Assembly: GCF_905404315.1 (NCBI RefSeq)
Contig: NC_066267.1
Span: 3,052,501 to 3,116,500 of the forward strand
Direction of reading: 5' to 3'
DNA length: 64,000 nucleotides
From: Leptidea sinapis
Lineage: Eukaryota; Arthropoda; Insecta; Lepidoptera; Pieridae
The notes under the pieces are model-generated. The model was not told the origin of the DNA. It searched no databases and saw only the letters and a list, made by a program, of their open reading frames with translations. The translations under genes were made by a program, and so were the position numbers. Positions 1 through 11,140 of this stretch are shown piece by piece (the stretch's first letter is position 1; each line of letters begins with the position of its first letter).

Positions 1-192
1 CGTATACCATTTGCGTGAAATTTTAATACGGCGATAGAATTTGAATGAGCCTCCAATAATATTGCTAGTGGGGACGTGATAGGAATCTATTATTTAATCC
101 ACTGAAAATAATACCGAGTTTGATATCAGAATATACAACATTATTTTATATTTAATGGTAATTTATTTCGTGAACTTAAGATGTTGTATTTA

Positions 193-442
193 CCCTTAGA
201 TCATTTATATTTATAGATAGACTATAATAGTTATGAAAACGTCTTTGTCTGTTTAGAACTAACTTAACTACTTTTAAGCAATAGACGCTCACTAACACAA
301 AGTGTCATCGCCACTCACTCGGACATGTCACAAATCGGGAGTGTAAGACGTAGCTTGTTACGAACACCATACACTAATATTCTTGTCTTTTTTTATCGGC
401 TCTCTAATAGCAAGAGACTCTTTCTAGACGTATATATTATCT
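193..442 (+). mobile_element. TIR element, family G copy 1
   Basis: Starts CCCTTAGATCATTTATA and ends in the inverse, TCTAGACGTATATATTATCTA. The same ends occur at 34735-35156 (opposite orientation) and, left half only, at 17970-18085. About 250 bp with no reading frame, so a non-autonomous MITE. The termini are imperfect here, which points to an old copy. The superfamily cannot be assigned. Confidence 0.6.
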
Positions 443-1080
443 ATCTACTACCAAAAAAAAAGTTACTTTTATATGACGCGGATTTCAAGCGCTTTTGACT
501 ACCTAGCAAACTTCGATTAACACATTATTCATAAGTTCTAGTATGTTCAACTCTCGAGTTGTGGTTCCATATATAGGTTCTTCGTGCTACGTCAAAGTGT
601 ATATATAACCTGCTCTATATAAGGAAATTACATTAGGAAATTGACTTAAAGTGTTGCTTTTTCAAGCACCTTACTTTTGATAAAAAAAAATTGGTGCTAA
701 GATTGATGGATGATGCTAGATTCGCATTTAATTTCTTAAAAATTATTTAGATTTATATTGTAGCAATGTAATTATTAGTATATCAATCAATTATTATAAT
801 TGTTCATAAACGTTATCTATATTGATTGTTAACTTACCTTAACCAAGAAGGTTTAAAGAACATTTGTTCCTATCAAAACACCACGGACTATATTATGTCC
901 ATTGTTCGTATTATCATTGTAACATTTCTTTAGTTTTATTTACATAGAAATATCCTTAATTACAAGTTATGTAAGCGTTAATGTTTTTTTCTCTATTATA
1001 AATTAAAGAATTAAACAAAATATAATTCAAGAATAGTGAGATCATTGTAATAATTTGCCGCTCTTAATATACCAGCTGTT
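443..1080. other. AT-rich spacer
   Basis: Low-complexity AT-rich DNA with short A/T runs. I see no reading frame, no repeat shared with the rest of the window and no RNA structure. Confidence 0.6.
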
Positions 1081-1475
1081 ATAGAGCCCAATGGTATTAC
1101 CCGCCGCGATGGCAAGCGTCCTGATGTGATGACCTTGGTGGCTTGGGCACCGGTAAGGGCGTTGATGTGGGACGTGACTTGCGTCGATAATCTGGATCCT
1201 TCTCATGTCCAAGTTATGTCAGTTGGTGCTGGGGCTACTGCAAATATGTCGCTCACAGTGAGTCTTAGATCATTGTGCCGTTTGTTCTCAAGGCACTTCG
1301 CACTTGGGGCCCTGAGGCGCGGAGAATGTACAAAGTACTATCTTCACGCCTCAATAGGGCTACTGGAAACCCAAGCGCTGGGATCTATTTTGGTCAACGG
1401 ATCAGCCTAGCTGTCCAAAGAGAAATGCTGCCAGTATTTTTGGTACGCTTCCCCGTAATGATAGTTTTATTTTAA
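1081..1475 (+). pseudogene. Degenerate C-terminal piece of a retroelement pol
   Basis: Three reading-frame pieces follow one another: RDGKRPDVMTLVAW and MWDVTCVD in the first, WGPEARRMY and QRISLAVQR in the second, NAASIFGTLPRND in a third. I recognise this order from the region downstream of reverse transcriptase in pol-like proteins, where WGPEA and Q-R-ISLA-QRGNAAS are conserved. At least two frameshifts break it. No RT core lies upstream, so this is an isolated relic. The family identification is from memory. Confidence 0.5.
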
Positions 1476-2565
1476 TGTTATCATAGTATTTTAAATATAA
1501 TTAGATATTGTTTTTGTTTGAATAAATATTCACATTAAACATTGAATAACTATTATAACTAACTGATCATAAAAACAAAATCTCATTAGATTTTTATTAT
1601 CTTTCATAGGTGCATTTCAAATTATCATAATCTTGTCCTCGTACGACTGCATTTATTATTTGTATTTTGAGTAAGAAAAGAAAAAATATATTTTTTTGTT
1701 CGCCTAGTGTACAATTGGGTGAATTTAGTAAATACATCAAAATTTTATACCTGGTTTAGTTGCTATTCGATCCGGACAGCGAACAGAATATAAAAGGTTA
1801 CCATTGTTGTGTTAAGTGCACCTGTTCTGGAGTTTTATTGAGACTGCGCACGAATTTAAGTTCTGTGAAAGGTTGAGTGAAATTCATTGTTATCGACCTA
1901 GTCCAGGAGGTGCTTGCGATGTTGTCAACATAAAACTTATAAAAGTTATTTATAACAACAATGTATTTTTGTTTTAGTTGAATAAATTTATCTTTGAAAT
2001 TATGTAGTTAGTAAATATTTTATCTTATCAAAAATACTTTAAAATGCTAATAAAGTGGTTCTGTTCTGTTAAATGGAATGAATACTACTGAACTTCCCAA
2101 GAACAATTTTTTTAACCTCAATTGAAATCAGTAGTTTTAATTTAATAAAAATTTGATCAAAACTACTGATCATTTGACTAATCACTTGCAAACTTCAATT
2201 AAATACGTATAAAATTTAATTATTTCAATACGACATTACAAGATTTTCCATCGCCAAGCTATTATAATAATAACGCCCTCCTGGTCTATAAAAGGTAACA
2301 TTGTACTAAAGAATTATAAATAATGCATTGTAATGGGTAACAATGACTATTTGAGATATTCCGTCGACATTTCCTTTTTAATATTGTTCCTTGGAAATAT
2401 TTTGTAAATGGAAAGCTAGTCAATGATATAATATTATTTATATAATTACTAATTTCTTTGGAAATCATCGCTTCAATAATTTAATATTAATATATATATA
2501 TATATTCTGTGGACATTTGATTGTTTAAATGTTTCTCATTTCATTGCAATTTATTTAAAAGAAAT
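1476..2565. other. AT-rich spacer
   Basis: Mostly A/T-rich sequence with a TA-dinucleotide run at about 2488-2505. A less AT-rich block at 1760-1920 is not repeated in the window and has no frame. No gene seen. Confidence 0.55.
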
Positions 2566-2777
2566 ACCAGTGGGAGGCTCCTTTGCACAGGATGCCGGCT
2601 AGATATGGACGTGATGCAAGAATGTGTAAGCATTGTTGTGTTTCGGTCTGTAGAGCGCCGTAGCTAGTGAAATTACGGGACAAATGAGACTTAACTTCTT
2701 ATTTCTCAATGTGACGAGCAGAATTTTTGGGGTTTTTCAAGAATCCCTCAGGATTCTGTGACGTCGCGTATCAATTA
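2566..2777 (+). mobile_element. SINE-like family A copy 1, 5' portion (interrupted)
   Basis: Begins ACCAGTGGGAGGCTCC and runs to GTATCAATTA. The element resumes at 4544 with ATCAATTACCATCAG. The two pieces together match the 26738-27064 copy. The interruption is the RTE-like LINE at 2778-4543. Family A has no visible Pol III boxes but has two conserved hairpins and an A-rich 3' end. Confidence 0.85.
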
Positions 2778-4543
2778 AAGTAGAAGCTCATGCTGATAAG
2801 CACGAATCCAGTGCACTCCACCACCTGATCAAGTCCATCTCGAAAACCCTCTCGTCCAAAACGTGGGCTATAGAGAACGCCCGGGAAGAAACGGGAACAG
2901 AACTGGACGTTATTTCCCAGACCTGGAGAGCCTGCTGTCAGTCTCTGTTTAATGATACGCAGTCGCATTCTTTTCCTTCGCCTAATAACGATGAACTGGA
3001 GCCTGATTTACTGGAAGATGAAGTAAGAGCAGCCATTAAACATCTCAAAAATGGCAAGGCAATAGGAAGAGATTCTATCCCTATAGAGACAATTAAGGCA
3101 TCAGGAGAGTATGGTGTACAAGTCTTCCACGCGCTGTGCAACAACGTATGGAGGATCTGCGCTTTGTATGTTTATCCCACTACATAAGTTAGGCTCCACC
3201 AAATCTTGCGGCAACTACCGCCTGATTGCTCTGATACCCAATGCTAGCAAAATCCTTCTTCACATCGTGAATGAGCGTCTGAAATCTTATTTATCTAATA
3301 TATATCGCCAGAGCAGGCTGGGTTCGTTAAAGGAAAGGGTGCACGGGAGCAGATACTGTCCATACGCCAGATAATCGAAAAATCCCGAGAATTCAATAAA
3401 CCTATATATATCTGTTTTGTTGATTTCTCCAAGGCGTTCGACTCAGTCAAGTGGCTGAAGCTCTGAAATACTCTCCTAGAAATGGGTATCCCAAAACATC
3501 TGGTATCACTTCTTAGACACCTTTACGAAGATGGTACGGCCTCAGTAAGAACCGATGAGGTTCTACCCAACAGTTTCCACCCCAGTGCAGGAGTCCGACA
3601 AGGATGTATAATTTCTCCAGTACTGTTTAACATCTACACAGAACTGATTATGAGAATTGCTTTGGATGGTTAGACAGACGGTATCACTATTGGAGGACAA
3701 AAAATATCGAACTTACGCTACGCGGATGATACCACCCTCTTCGCAAGTAGGGATAGTCCGCATATGAGGGATATATGGAAGAGCTACTACACAGGCTGGA
3801 AAACGTTAGTCTTGATTTTGGCCTCAGAAATAATCGCAGCAAGACCAAAGTGATGATTGTCGACCGTGCTGAGAACAACTCGCCAGAGGTTGAGAAAGTA
3901 GCAAATTGCGAGGTAGTGCCTACTTACATATACCTGGGGGCACTGATTTCAAATAATGGCGGCTGCATAGACGAAATCAAATGACGCATGGCAATCTCCA
4001 GATCGGCTATGGATAAATTGAGGAAAATATGGAAGGATCACAATATCACCAAAACCACCAAAATACGAATTGTAAGGGCTCTCATGTTCCCCATATTCCT
4101 CTACGCTGCTGAGACATAGACCCTACGAGAAAGTGAGAAGGAAAAGATCAATATTCTTGAGATGTGGTGCTAGAGAATAATGCTCAGTATATCGTGGATG
4201 GAATTACGAACCAATGAGTCCATTCTTCGGAAGCTCGGCATCAAACAGAGATTGTCTACTACCGTACAAGCTCGCATTCTCACCTTCTTCGGGCATGTAT
4301 CGCGACGTGGAAGCAACTCCATAGAACGCTTAATAGTGCAGGGTAAAGTCGAGGGCACTAGACCACGAGGCAGGTTCCCGATGAGGTGGACGGACCAAGT
4401 GAGGCAAGCTGTCGACGGTACTCTGCATGAATGCACGAGAAGAGCGGCAGTTCGCGACGAGTGGCGTCGCATTGTGAAACAGGCCACTAACCTCGACGTG
4501 ACGACTACGACCACTCTGACAAGAGTGTAATGCCGAAGAAGAA
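2778..4543 (+). mobile_element. 5'-truncated RTE-like LINE nested in SINE-like A1
   Basis: 1766 bp of decayed pol. The RT N-terminal helix (EVRAAIKHLKNGKAIG) lies near 3020. Motif A (CFVDFSKAFDSVKW) is near 3415, motif B (GVRQGCIISPVLFNIY) near 3590 and the YADD motif (LRYADDTTLF) near 3715. A C-terminal thumb and tail region (RWTDQVRQAVDG) lies near 4385. The frame is broken by stops, for example at 3465, 3672, 3982 and 4119, and by frame changes. The endonuclease is missing. The 3' end is a GAA-type trinucleotide tail directly before the target duplication. The protein resembles lepidopteran 'endonuclease-reverse transcriptase' RTE elements. Flanked by ATCATTA-type repeats, exactly ATCAATTA on both sides (2770-2777, 4544-4551). 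Confidence 0.85.
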
Positions 4544-4600
4544 ATCAATTACCATCAGTTGTCAGTGCTGCTCGTATGGTCCCTTATTTTCATAAAAAAA
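4544..4600 (+). mobile_element. SINE-like family A copy 1, 3' end
   Basis: Continues the copy begun at 2566: ATCAATTACCATCAG, then a diverged CTGCTCGT...CCCTTATTTTCAT and an A run. The first eight bases duplicate 2770-2777 and form the target-site duplication of the nested LINE. Confidence 0.85.
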
Positions 4601-7068
4601 CTACATATTTTATACGCTTATTGAACCTGGCTTATGTTGCTAATATTTTGTATGTATTTTTTAATTTATGATGGGAGATCAATAGAGACACTAAAGAAAG
4701 TACAAAGTTGCCGATACAATTTTGTTGTTGTTGATTGTCAAAGTGGTGAAGTAAACCGCACTCCAGATACTTAGCTGTGACTTAACTTCCTTCATCTTAT
4801 ATTTCTTGCGATGTTCGCTCTTCTTGAATTCTTAACTATGTTTAAGTGGAACGCTTAAAATTCTAACTTCGAACTAGTTATAAACTACTGTTGGGTTGCT
4901 GTTTTCTTTCAAGTATTTAAGGGTTCTGAAGATAGAAACTAACCCCTACTTAACTTGATTATATGATGCTACTAATTGAAGCAATAAGCAAACTTTCACT
5001 TTTCAAAATAATATAATAATAAGAGAAGTCCTTGTTTTGTTAGTTAATATATACTACCGCATGCTTCCATCCTACATTATATTATATAGTATTCAATTGA
5101 ATTTAAACATCGCATCAGACAATTTGTTTTGATTTGATTAATTAATATTACTACTCAGTGGATGCACCGCAATTATTATTTTTAATGTTATTTGGTTGTG
5201 GCTAATTTATGGTCGACGATTCCTGTAGTCAAAGAAAAACCATAGATAACCGCCGCACTATCATCTGTGACGTTAACATAATGACAGTTATCTATTTCAC
5301 CGCTAACATAACAAAAAATTGTCACTGAGCACTTAGCAATATAGTTCTCACGCATATCGTCACATACGCATATATAATCTTAATATAGATAGTCAAGTTC
5401 TTCATATGTCTTATTCACTGGTCAAATATGTAATCAAGAAGTTCTCGGTGTAACACATCGCTTAAACTCTTTTTCTACCAACTTCCAAGGAAGTTGGACG
5501 GAAATTACCACCAGGAGTTCCTAAAGAACTAGCGGGGGCCCCTACCTGCAGAACATCGCGTCCAGAAATAGCAGGTAGGGCATATTATTTTAGCCATAAC
5601 TGATTTCACAATTATATTCATATCTCAACCACGCACACGCACATACACACAGTATTTGTGGACAAATTTTACAGTATTAATCAACAAATCACTGTAATAA
5701 TAGAATTTCAAAACATGTTTAGTGAAGTTGTCGTTACCACCGCGCACCGGACTGCTACTTGATTGCCCGTCGCGTCGCCATATTGGTGTTGCCTAAGTCC
5801 AGATTAATAACATTTTGTTAAAATTAATTCACATTTTGTTATCACCAGTTATGTACCTATTTGATATTGTAAGTTAATTCGGACTACTGCTAGATATATC
5901 TTACATTAATATTATAATATAACAATTACTATAAATATCGACAATTTAAATGGTAAAGATTAGTTAACCCGACAGACGTTCTGTACATAAAAAAGTGTGT
6001 GCGTGTAATCTTTACGCGCCATTGAAGTAAAACTTAATAATAATAAATTTTAGAAATAATTAAACAGATACATTAATATATTACATTAAACAAAGCCTCG
6101 TTACCAAAAAAGCACTCACGTATGAGAAACTTTGTTAGATTTTTTGCTATTTTTTTCTCGGAAACTCTAACGATATAACTTCATCTTTAGAGCAACGTTG
6201 GCATATTCTCTACCTTAAATAAAAGAATGCCTTTATAATAAATAATATTATATAATCAAGTGAGATTTTATATATTTTGCAAAGAATGATATAATGTTAT
6301 ATTTTGATATTATTATTCATCAGAAAATAAACACTTAAACTTTTTACAGGTGAGGTCATTATTAGGTTCTTGATTTTCTCTTTTATGCTTATTTATTGAT
6401 GAAAGACTAAAATGTTCCTGGGATTCCGCCATTTTATTTGACTGATTATTATTTTAATTTTATATTCTATTTACAATTCCTTAATACCATTCGCACATTT
6501 TAAAATATTCACTCATTAAATAAAATAATTGGTAATAAGAAATTGAAGGTTATATTAGCACATATTAATATGACGTTGTTATTGAATATTAACGAATACA
6601 GCTGTATGGGCTCGAACCCTTTTCCAATCCTAATAATGGACGAAGAAACCAAAAACAAATTAACGAATGTCGCAAATGTGAGAAAAATTCTAAGCTACCC
6701 CCAAGTCGCGCCTAAAGAACATAAACACATATTTAACAGCATAAAGCTCATAATGAAAACATAACATTTAATTAGCAAAAGATTTCCGCAAAATAATATT
6801 ACTACACTATTATACTACACGCTAAATTATTGATTAGATCTCATATCGTTGTGTGTTAAATTGCAGCTCTCACAGAGCTTATAGGATTTGAATCAAGAGC
6901 ATTTTCACGGAAAATAGCCTCAAAATAAACGTAGACTTCTAGTTGCGGAAAATTGTGCCCGAATATTCTTACCTTTAACCAAGTATTAGAATTTTTATTA
7001 ATCGGCAGGTAACGTTTCTTTTTTATTTTGAAAACTATACATTCTAACAGTAATCATAGAAACTTATA
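4601..7068. other. AT-rich spacer with small hairpins
   Basis: No credible gene. A 73-codon frame at 6543-6764 has no recognisable motif and AT-driven composition. A 9-bp inverted repeat ATAGATAAC/GTTATCTAT lies at 5242-5250 and 5287-5295. Stronger hairpins at 5478-5580 are listed separately. Confidence 0.5.
5478..5580. repeat. Two adjacent inverted repeats
   Basis: CCAACTTCC and GGAAGTTGG are separated by AA (5478-5497). Forty bases on, CCCTACCTGC (5540-5549) pairs perfectly with GCAGGTAGGG (5571-5580) across a 21-base loop. The block is GC-rich compared with its surroundings, which suggests a remnant of an inserted element. I see no coding frame and no second copy in the window. Confidence 0.5.
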
Positions 7069-7072
7069 TTAA

Positions 7073-7463
7073 GAATTGGTCTTCGCTGTGCTAGATAACG
7101 CACTACCTGAGAACAATAGGTTTTTTATTACGGCAACTATTAGATCTTGTGTGCGTGGTATCTTGACAATCAACGGCATCTTTCAAATTTTGTAACATAA
7201 CAAACGAACAAAATACAAAATACTTACTTATAATATTGTGATCCCAGAGTCTTTTTATTTTTGTAGTATAATTTTGATATAGCTTTACTACGAACCCGTC
7301 AGTTTAGATTCAATTATTAGCGAATTTTAACAGAACATGTGACACGTCAATGTCACGCATTCTTCGAGACTCGCTCGAGTACGCCCGCTTGGACGTACTA
7401 TTAGTTGCCGCACTTTGCTATTACGCCTGTGGTATCTAGTTGGAGCACAGCGGAGATCAATCC
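7073..7463 (-). mobile_element. MITE family F copy 1 (TTAA duplication, THAP-exon relic)
   Basis: 391 bp bounded by TTAA at 7069-7072 and 7464-7467. The terminal inverted repeats share G-A/G-ATTG-G/A-TCT-T/C-CGCTGTGCT. On the minus strand the middle carries a decayed start of a THAP-type zinc finger (MPGCVxKxC in other copies), ending at a GTAAGTATT donor-like site (plus-strand 7219-7227). TTAA target choice together with a THAP start fits a Kolobok-type origin; that assignment is inference. Confidence 0.75.
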
Positions 7464-7467
7464 TTAA

Positions 7468-7944
7468 CCTAATCATAGAAATGACAGCACATTTTCAACT
7501 AAGTCTAATTCAACGTCTTTTAAATTTGCCGTACTATTAAAACTAACACTATTAATACTATTATAATAAACTATAATACTATCAAATCTCTTCGAATTAA
7601 ACCTAACTGTAGTATGAATCAAATAAGTCCTATTTTCCTGTTAAGAATAAAACAAATCCCGTTCTTTCCTACTTTCGAGACGTGGAGTAAAATGTAGCTT
7701 ATATTGTTAAGTGTAAATTCAAGCAAGTGCTAATATTGTATCTGGCACACGCAACGGGCGTAAATCACTCCGCTATAGTAGGCAACTCTTTTGTTTGCCA
7801 TTGTACTCCGCAGGCCTTTCTTAGCACGACGTAAATTAAATAACATTTGGCTAATGGAGACACATTATGAGCACTTTTATCCATTATGTTTCAAAGAACT
7901 TTAGTTGCACATAGTATTTTCTTTGATTAGCGCGAGTGTTACAC
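7468..7944. other. Spacer
   Basis: AT-rich, no frame. The sequence at about 7930-7944 (CGAGTGTTACACA) matches the outer flank of the TIR element at 41287-41733, so an old family-L end probably lies here, interrupted by the LINE fragment that follows. Confidence 0.4.
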
Positions 7945-7950
7945 ATTAAA

Positions 7951-8173
7951 AAAATCATCATCATCATTATCAGCCGGAAGACGTCCACTGCTGGACAAAG
8001 GCTTTTCCCAAAGATTTGAACGACGATCTGTCCTGCCCTCATCCAACGTATTCCAGCAATCTTGACCAGATCGTCGGTCCATCATCCATCCAGGGAGCCT
8101 ACCAACACTGCGTCTTCCAGTACGTGGTCGCCGTTTCGAGGACTTTACTGCCCTAACGGCCAAAGGAAAAACT
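7951..8173 (-). mobile_element. LINE K 3' end, copy 1, nested in family L relic
   Basis: Minus-strand 3' end of an endonuclease-reverse transcriptase LINE. The 3' terminus is the ATC trinucleotide run at 7953-7966, followed by the antisense of QQWTSSG and RPRTGRRSVGR. It is 5'-truncated and frameshifted. ATTAAA occurs on both sides (7945-7950 and 8174-8179), a possible 6-bp target duplication. The right flank resumes GGATTAAAACGC of family L. Confidence 0.75.
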
Positions 8174-8261
8174 ATTAAAGGATTAAAACGCATTATTTAC
8201 ATTTTTATTGTTATCTTAGTTAACTCGATATTTCAAGACCTTTCGAGGTCTGGTTTTCAGG

Positions 8262-8447
8262 GGCCAGCTTAGCGGAACTCTCTAAGAACAAAGCGATTCA
8301 CTCGATTGTATGAATCCACTACGTTTTAAGCATCTGTTCGCTTTCAAATTTAAGTAGATTATTCATCGTAGCCAATCGCCATACTGTTATTACTGCTATT
8401 TCAAACTTAAGTCAAATCATTGCATGTTTTATAGTAAAATAAATTTA
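8262..8447 (+). repeat. Family V copy 1, internally deleted
   Basis: Matches 62756-62994: shared blocks include CACTCGATTGTATGAA, ACGTTTTAAGC, CTGTTCGCTTTCAAA and AAGTCAAATCA. About 65 bases present at 62814-62879 are missing here. It has no open frame, whereas the other copy keeps an 85-codon frame. The function of the family is unknown. Confidence 0.65.
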
Positions 8448-8705
8448 AATTTATACTAATCAGTCCCGCTTCTTATGTCGTAGCATTTACATACTCTTTG
8501 TGAGTCAATATAGTATTTTTCATAGTTGTCATTATGAAGTTCAGCGCCATTTATTGCCTCAGATAATTTTTGGCAAAATTTACTGCCAGTGTCCTCTTCT
8601 TTTTGGTACATGTACTCTACATTTTTGGGATTTTGTGGTGTTCAGCTACTGGTATCAACTCCACTGAGCACCTTCACGTGATAGACCGTAGAAGATGATG
8701 AAAGA

Positions 8706-8950
8706 ACCAGTGGGAGGCTTTGCACAGGAAGCTGGCTAGATTATGGGTACCGCAACGGCGCCTCTTTCTACCGTGAAGCAGTTATGTGTAAACATAACTG
8801 TGTCTCAAGGTGACAAGCGCAATTCTAGTGCCGCTCAGAACTTTTGGGTTTTTCAAGAATACTGAGCGGCAGTGTATTGTAATGGGTAGGGCGTATCAAT
8901 TACCATCAGCTGAACGTCCTGCTCGTCTCTTCCCTTATTTTCATAAAGAA
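8706..8950 (+). mobile_element. SINE-like family A copy 2 (internal deletion)
   Basis: Complete ends (ACCAGTGGGAGGC ... TTATTTTCATAAA) but about 60 bases between ...ACTGTGT and CTCAAGG are gone. That removes the 3' arm of hairpin I. Hairpin II (TGCCGCTCAG/CTGAGCGGCA) is retained. Confidence 0.85.
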
Positions 8951-10530
8951 GAAACCCAAATCTCAACGCAACGCCAAAGAATCAATCCGAATGGAGATGA
9001 CTATGGCGAGGAAAGAAAATATATATACTTCACCAACTTTATCCCTGTTTTGACAACCCTAAGATCGTTTGAAAGAAATCGCATATTAGTTATAATTAAT
9101 GGATATTCTCCATAACTCTCTCATACTATTATATTATAATTAGTAAACAGTATCAAATAGCTTTATTACAAATACACTTAATTTTATATCAATAAATCAG
9201 AACTCATCGCAACAAACAAACCTTACATCGCAACCTTCGTTCATTCTAGGTTTCATTAATTACCGGTAATGTAGCATCATTTATCACGCAGTTTCCTTGA
9301 CTATTAATCTTAGAAATGAAAGGACACGCTTGTGCCATACAAATGGGACATGAGTTTATAAACTTAATTAATTATTTTGCTTATGTGGTTTTCTATTGCG
9401 TTTGCTATGTCATAGTTTTGTGATTTATATTTCGGTTGACTAGTTTTGCCAATAAATTTGCTTGTTATTTCAGTTTACTCCTATATGTGACTATGTATGT
9501 GTGGTTCACTATTAAACTTAGGGTTATGATGAAACATAATAATTTTTAGTGTTTTCTAATAGATACTGTCTTTTTGACTTGATACAGCAATTGCAGTATT
9601 AGATGCCAGAATTATCTGACTAGATTTCTGTTTCATTTCCGACTGAAATTGTAATATGCTCTAACCTCAAAGGCATGCTTAAACATTTATTTAGTTCTCA
9701 TATAAGTTACAAGATTCCGGCTATGGTAGTTGGATTATGATACAAATGGTTTAGTTGACCAACTTACGTCAGGGTGTTGAATCATAAATGTTTACTCTGA
9801 TAATATTAATGCGCCCTAAGAAATAGGTATAACTTCAAAAACAAAATAAATATACATACAGAAGCGTAAAATTGCATCGTAAAATTTTGAACAGTAAATA
9901 AATACATTAATATAATAGTGGAATATATGTGGCCAGCCCCAAAAATAATCTTTAATTATTTTACGCGACCACAAGTTCTTAAACTTAACTCGGGTTATGT
10001 TCTCATTTTTCATGTAATTATAATCGAAGATTTTATTGCATGCGAATACTGTATTATACTTACTTTTAGGATGTTTTTGTTTATTAAATACGTTTTAAGA
10101 ATAAGTGATGACTGCAAAGCATTTTGTTACATATGCTTTGCCTTAAATTTTATTTCTTTTTTTGGAATTTTTTAAGTTACCTTTTGAACTCTATTTTGTG
10201 ATTAATTAATTTAGTAAGTACTTTGATCAGAACACTGTTATCCATCTTATAAAATGCAATAATATTTAAATCCCTTCGTTGAAATTCGCACACAACGTAT
10301 ACAATATTGGATACAATATTGTATAAGTAACACTTGAAAAGCGCTTTCGTAATTAATAGCGTCAGGTGTAGTTAAGTACTGAATGCAGTAAAACATATTT
10401 GAGCTGTTTAGATTTAATGTAAAATCGCATGCTGGATTATAATTTCAATACGATTTCAACTAATGAAGTTCTCCAAATCGTAATTTTTTTTCGAAGAATT
10501 GTTAATTGCTTTTATAACAGTTTGTGTTTA
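8951..10530. other. AT-rich spacer
   Basis: No gene or shared repeat seen. An AT-rich palindrome ATACAATATTGTAT occurs near 10310. Frames at 9816-10175 on both strands are composition artefacts. Confidence 0.55.
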
Positions 10531-10535
10531 AATAA

Positions 10536-10605
10536 AACACTTTAAAAGGATTAAAACGCGTGTTCATACGAGTGTATACATGCGTTTTAATCCCTTTAAA
10601 AGTAT
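10536..10605. repeat. Family L termini folded as a hairpin (L2)
   Basis: ACTTTAAAAGGATTAAAACGC and its near-perfect inverse GCGTTTTAATCCCTTTAAAAGT lie 22 bases apart. The same motif forms the outer TIR of 41287-41733. This is either an extreme deletion derivative of that MITE or two ends brought together. Confidence 0.65.
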
Positions 10606-10783
10606 TAAAATTTTATTTAAATGTGTTGCGTTAATCAAAGAAAATACTATGTACAATTTGAGTATTGTATATTTTGTAACATTTTGCAACCATTTTGACA
10701 GTATAATTATTATGATAGCGATTATGTGATAATATCCATCAATAATTTATTTTATTATTATATTTATTTAATTATTATTATGA

Positions 10784-11140
10784 GAAAGCTCATGGTCACT
10801 CAGAGGGCAAAGGAGACGGCTATGCTCGGAGTTTCCCTGCGAGATCGAATCAGAAATGAGGAGATCCGTAGGAGAACCAAATCTATTGACATAGTCCAAA
10901 TGATTGCGAAACTGAAGTGGCAGTGGGCAGGGCACATAGCTCGACGGACAGATGGCCGTTGGAGCAGTTAAGTCCTCGAATGGCGACCACGTATCGGAAA
11001 AGGTTAGACCCCCCAAAAGATGGACCGACGATCTGATCAAGATCACCGGAATAGCTTGGATGAAAGCAGCTTAGGAAAGATTATCATGGAGATCTTTGGA
11101 GGAGGACTTTGTCCAGCAGTAGATCATTTACTGAAAATGG
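10784..11140 (+). mobile_element. LINE K 3' end, copy 2
   Basis: Encodes the C-terminal pol region: LGVSLRDRIRNEEIRRRTK, then KLKWQWAGHIARRTDGRW and, after a stop at 10969 and frame changes, the equivalents of VLEWRPR and RWTDDL. It is 5'-truncated and lacks RT motifs. The sense 3' end (GTCCAGCAGTAGA) is worn and the usual GAT tail is lost. Confidence 0.8.

Noticed and set aside
7939..8193. 84-codon minus-strand frame as a gene
   Set aside because: It is a shifted reading of the LINE K 3' end and of the trinucleotide tail (DNDDDDFF). No independent protein signal.
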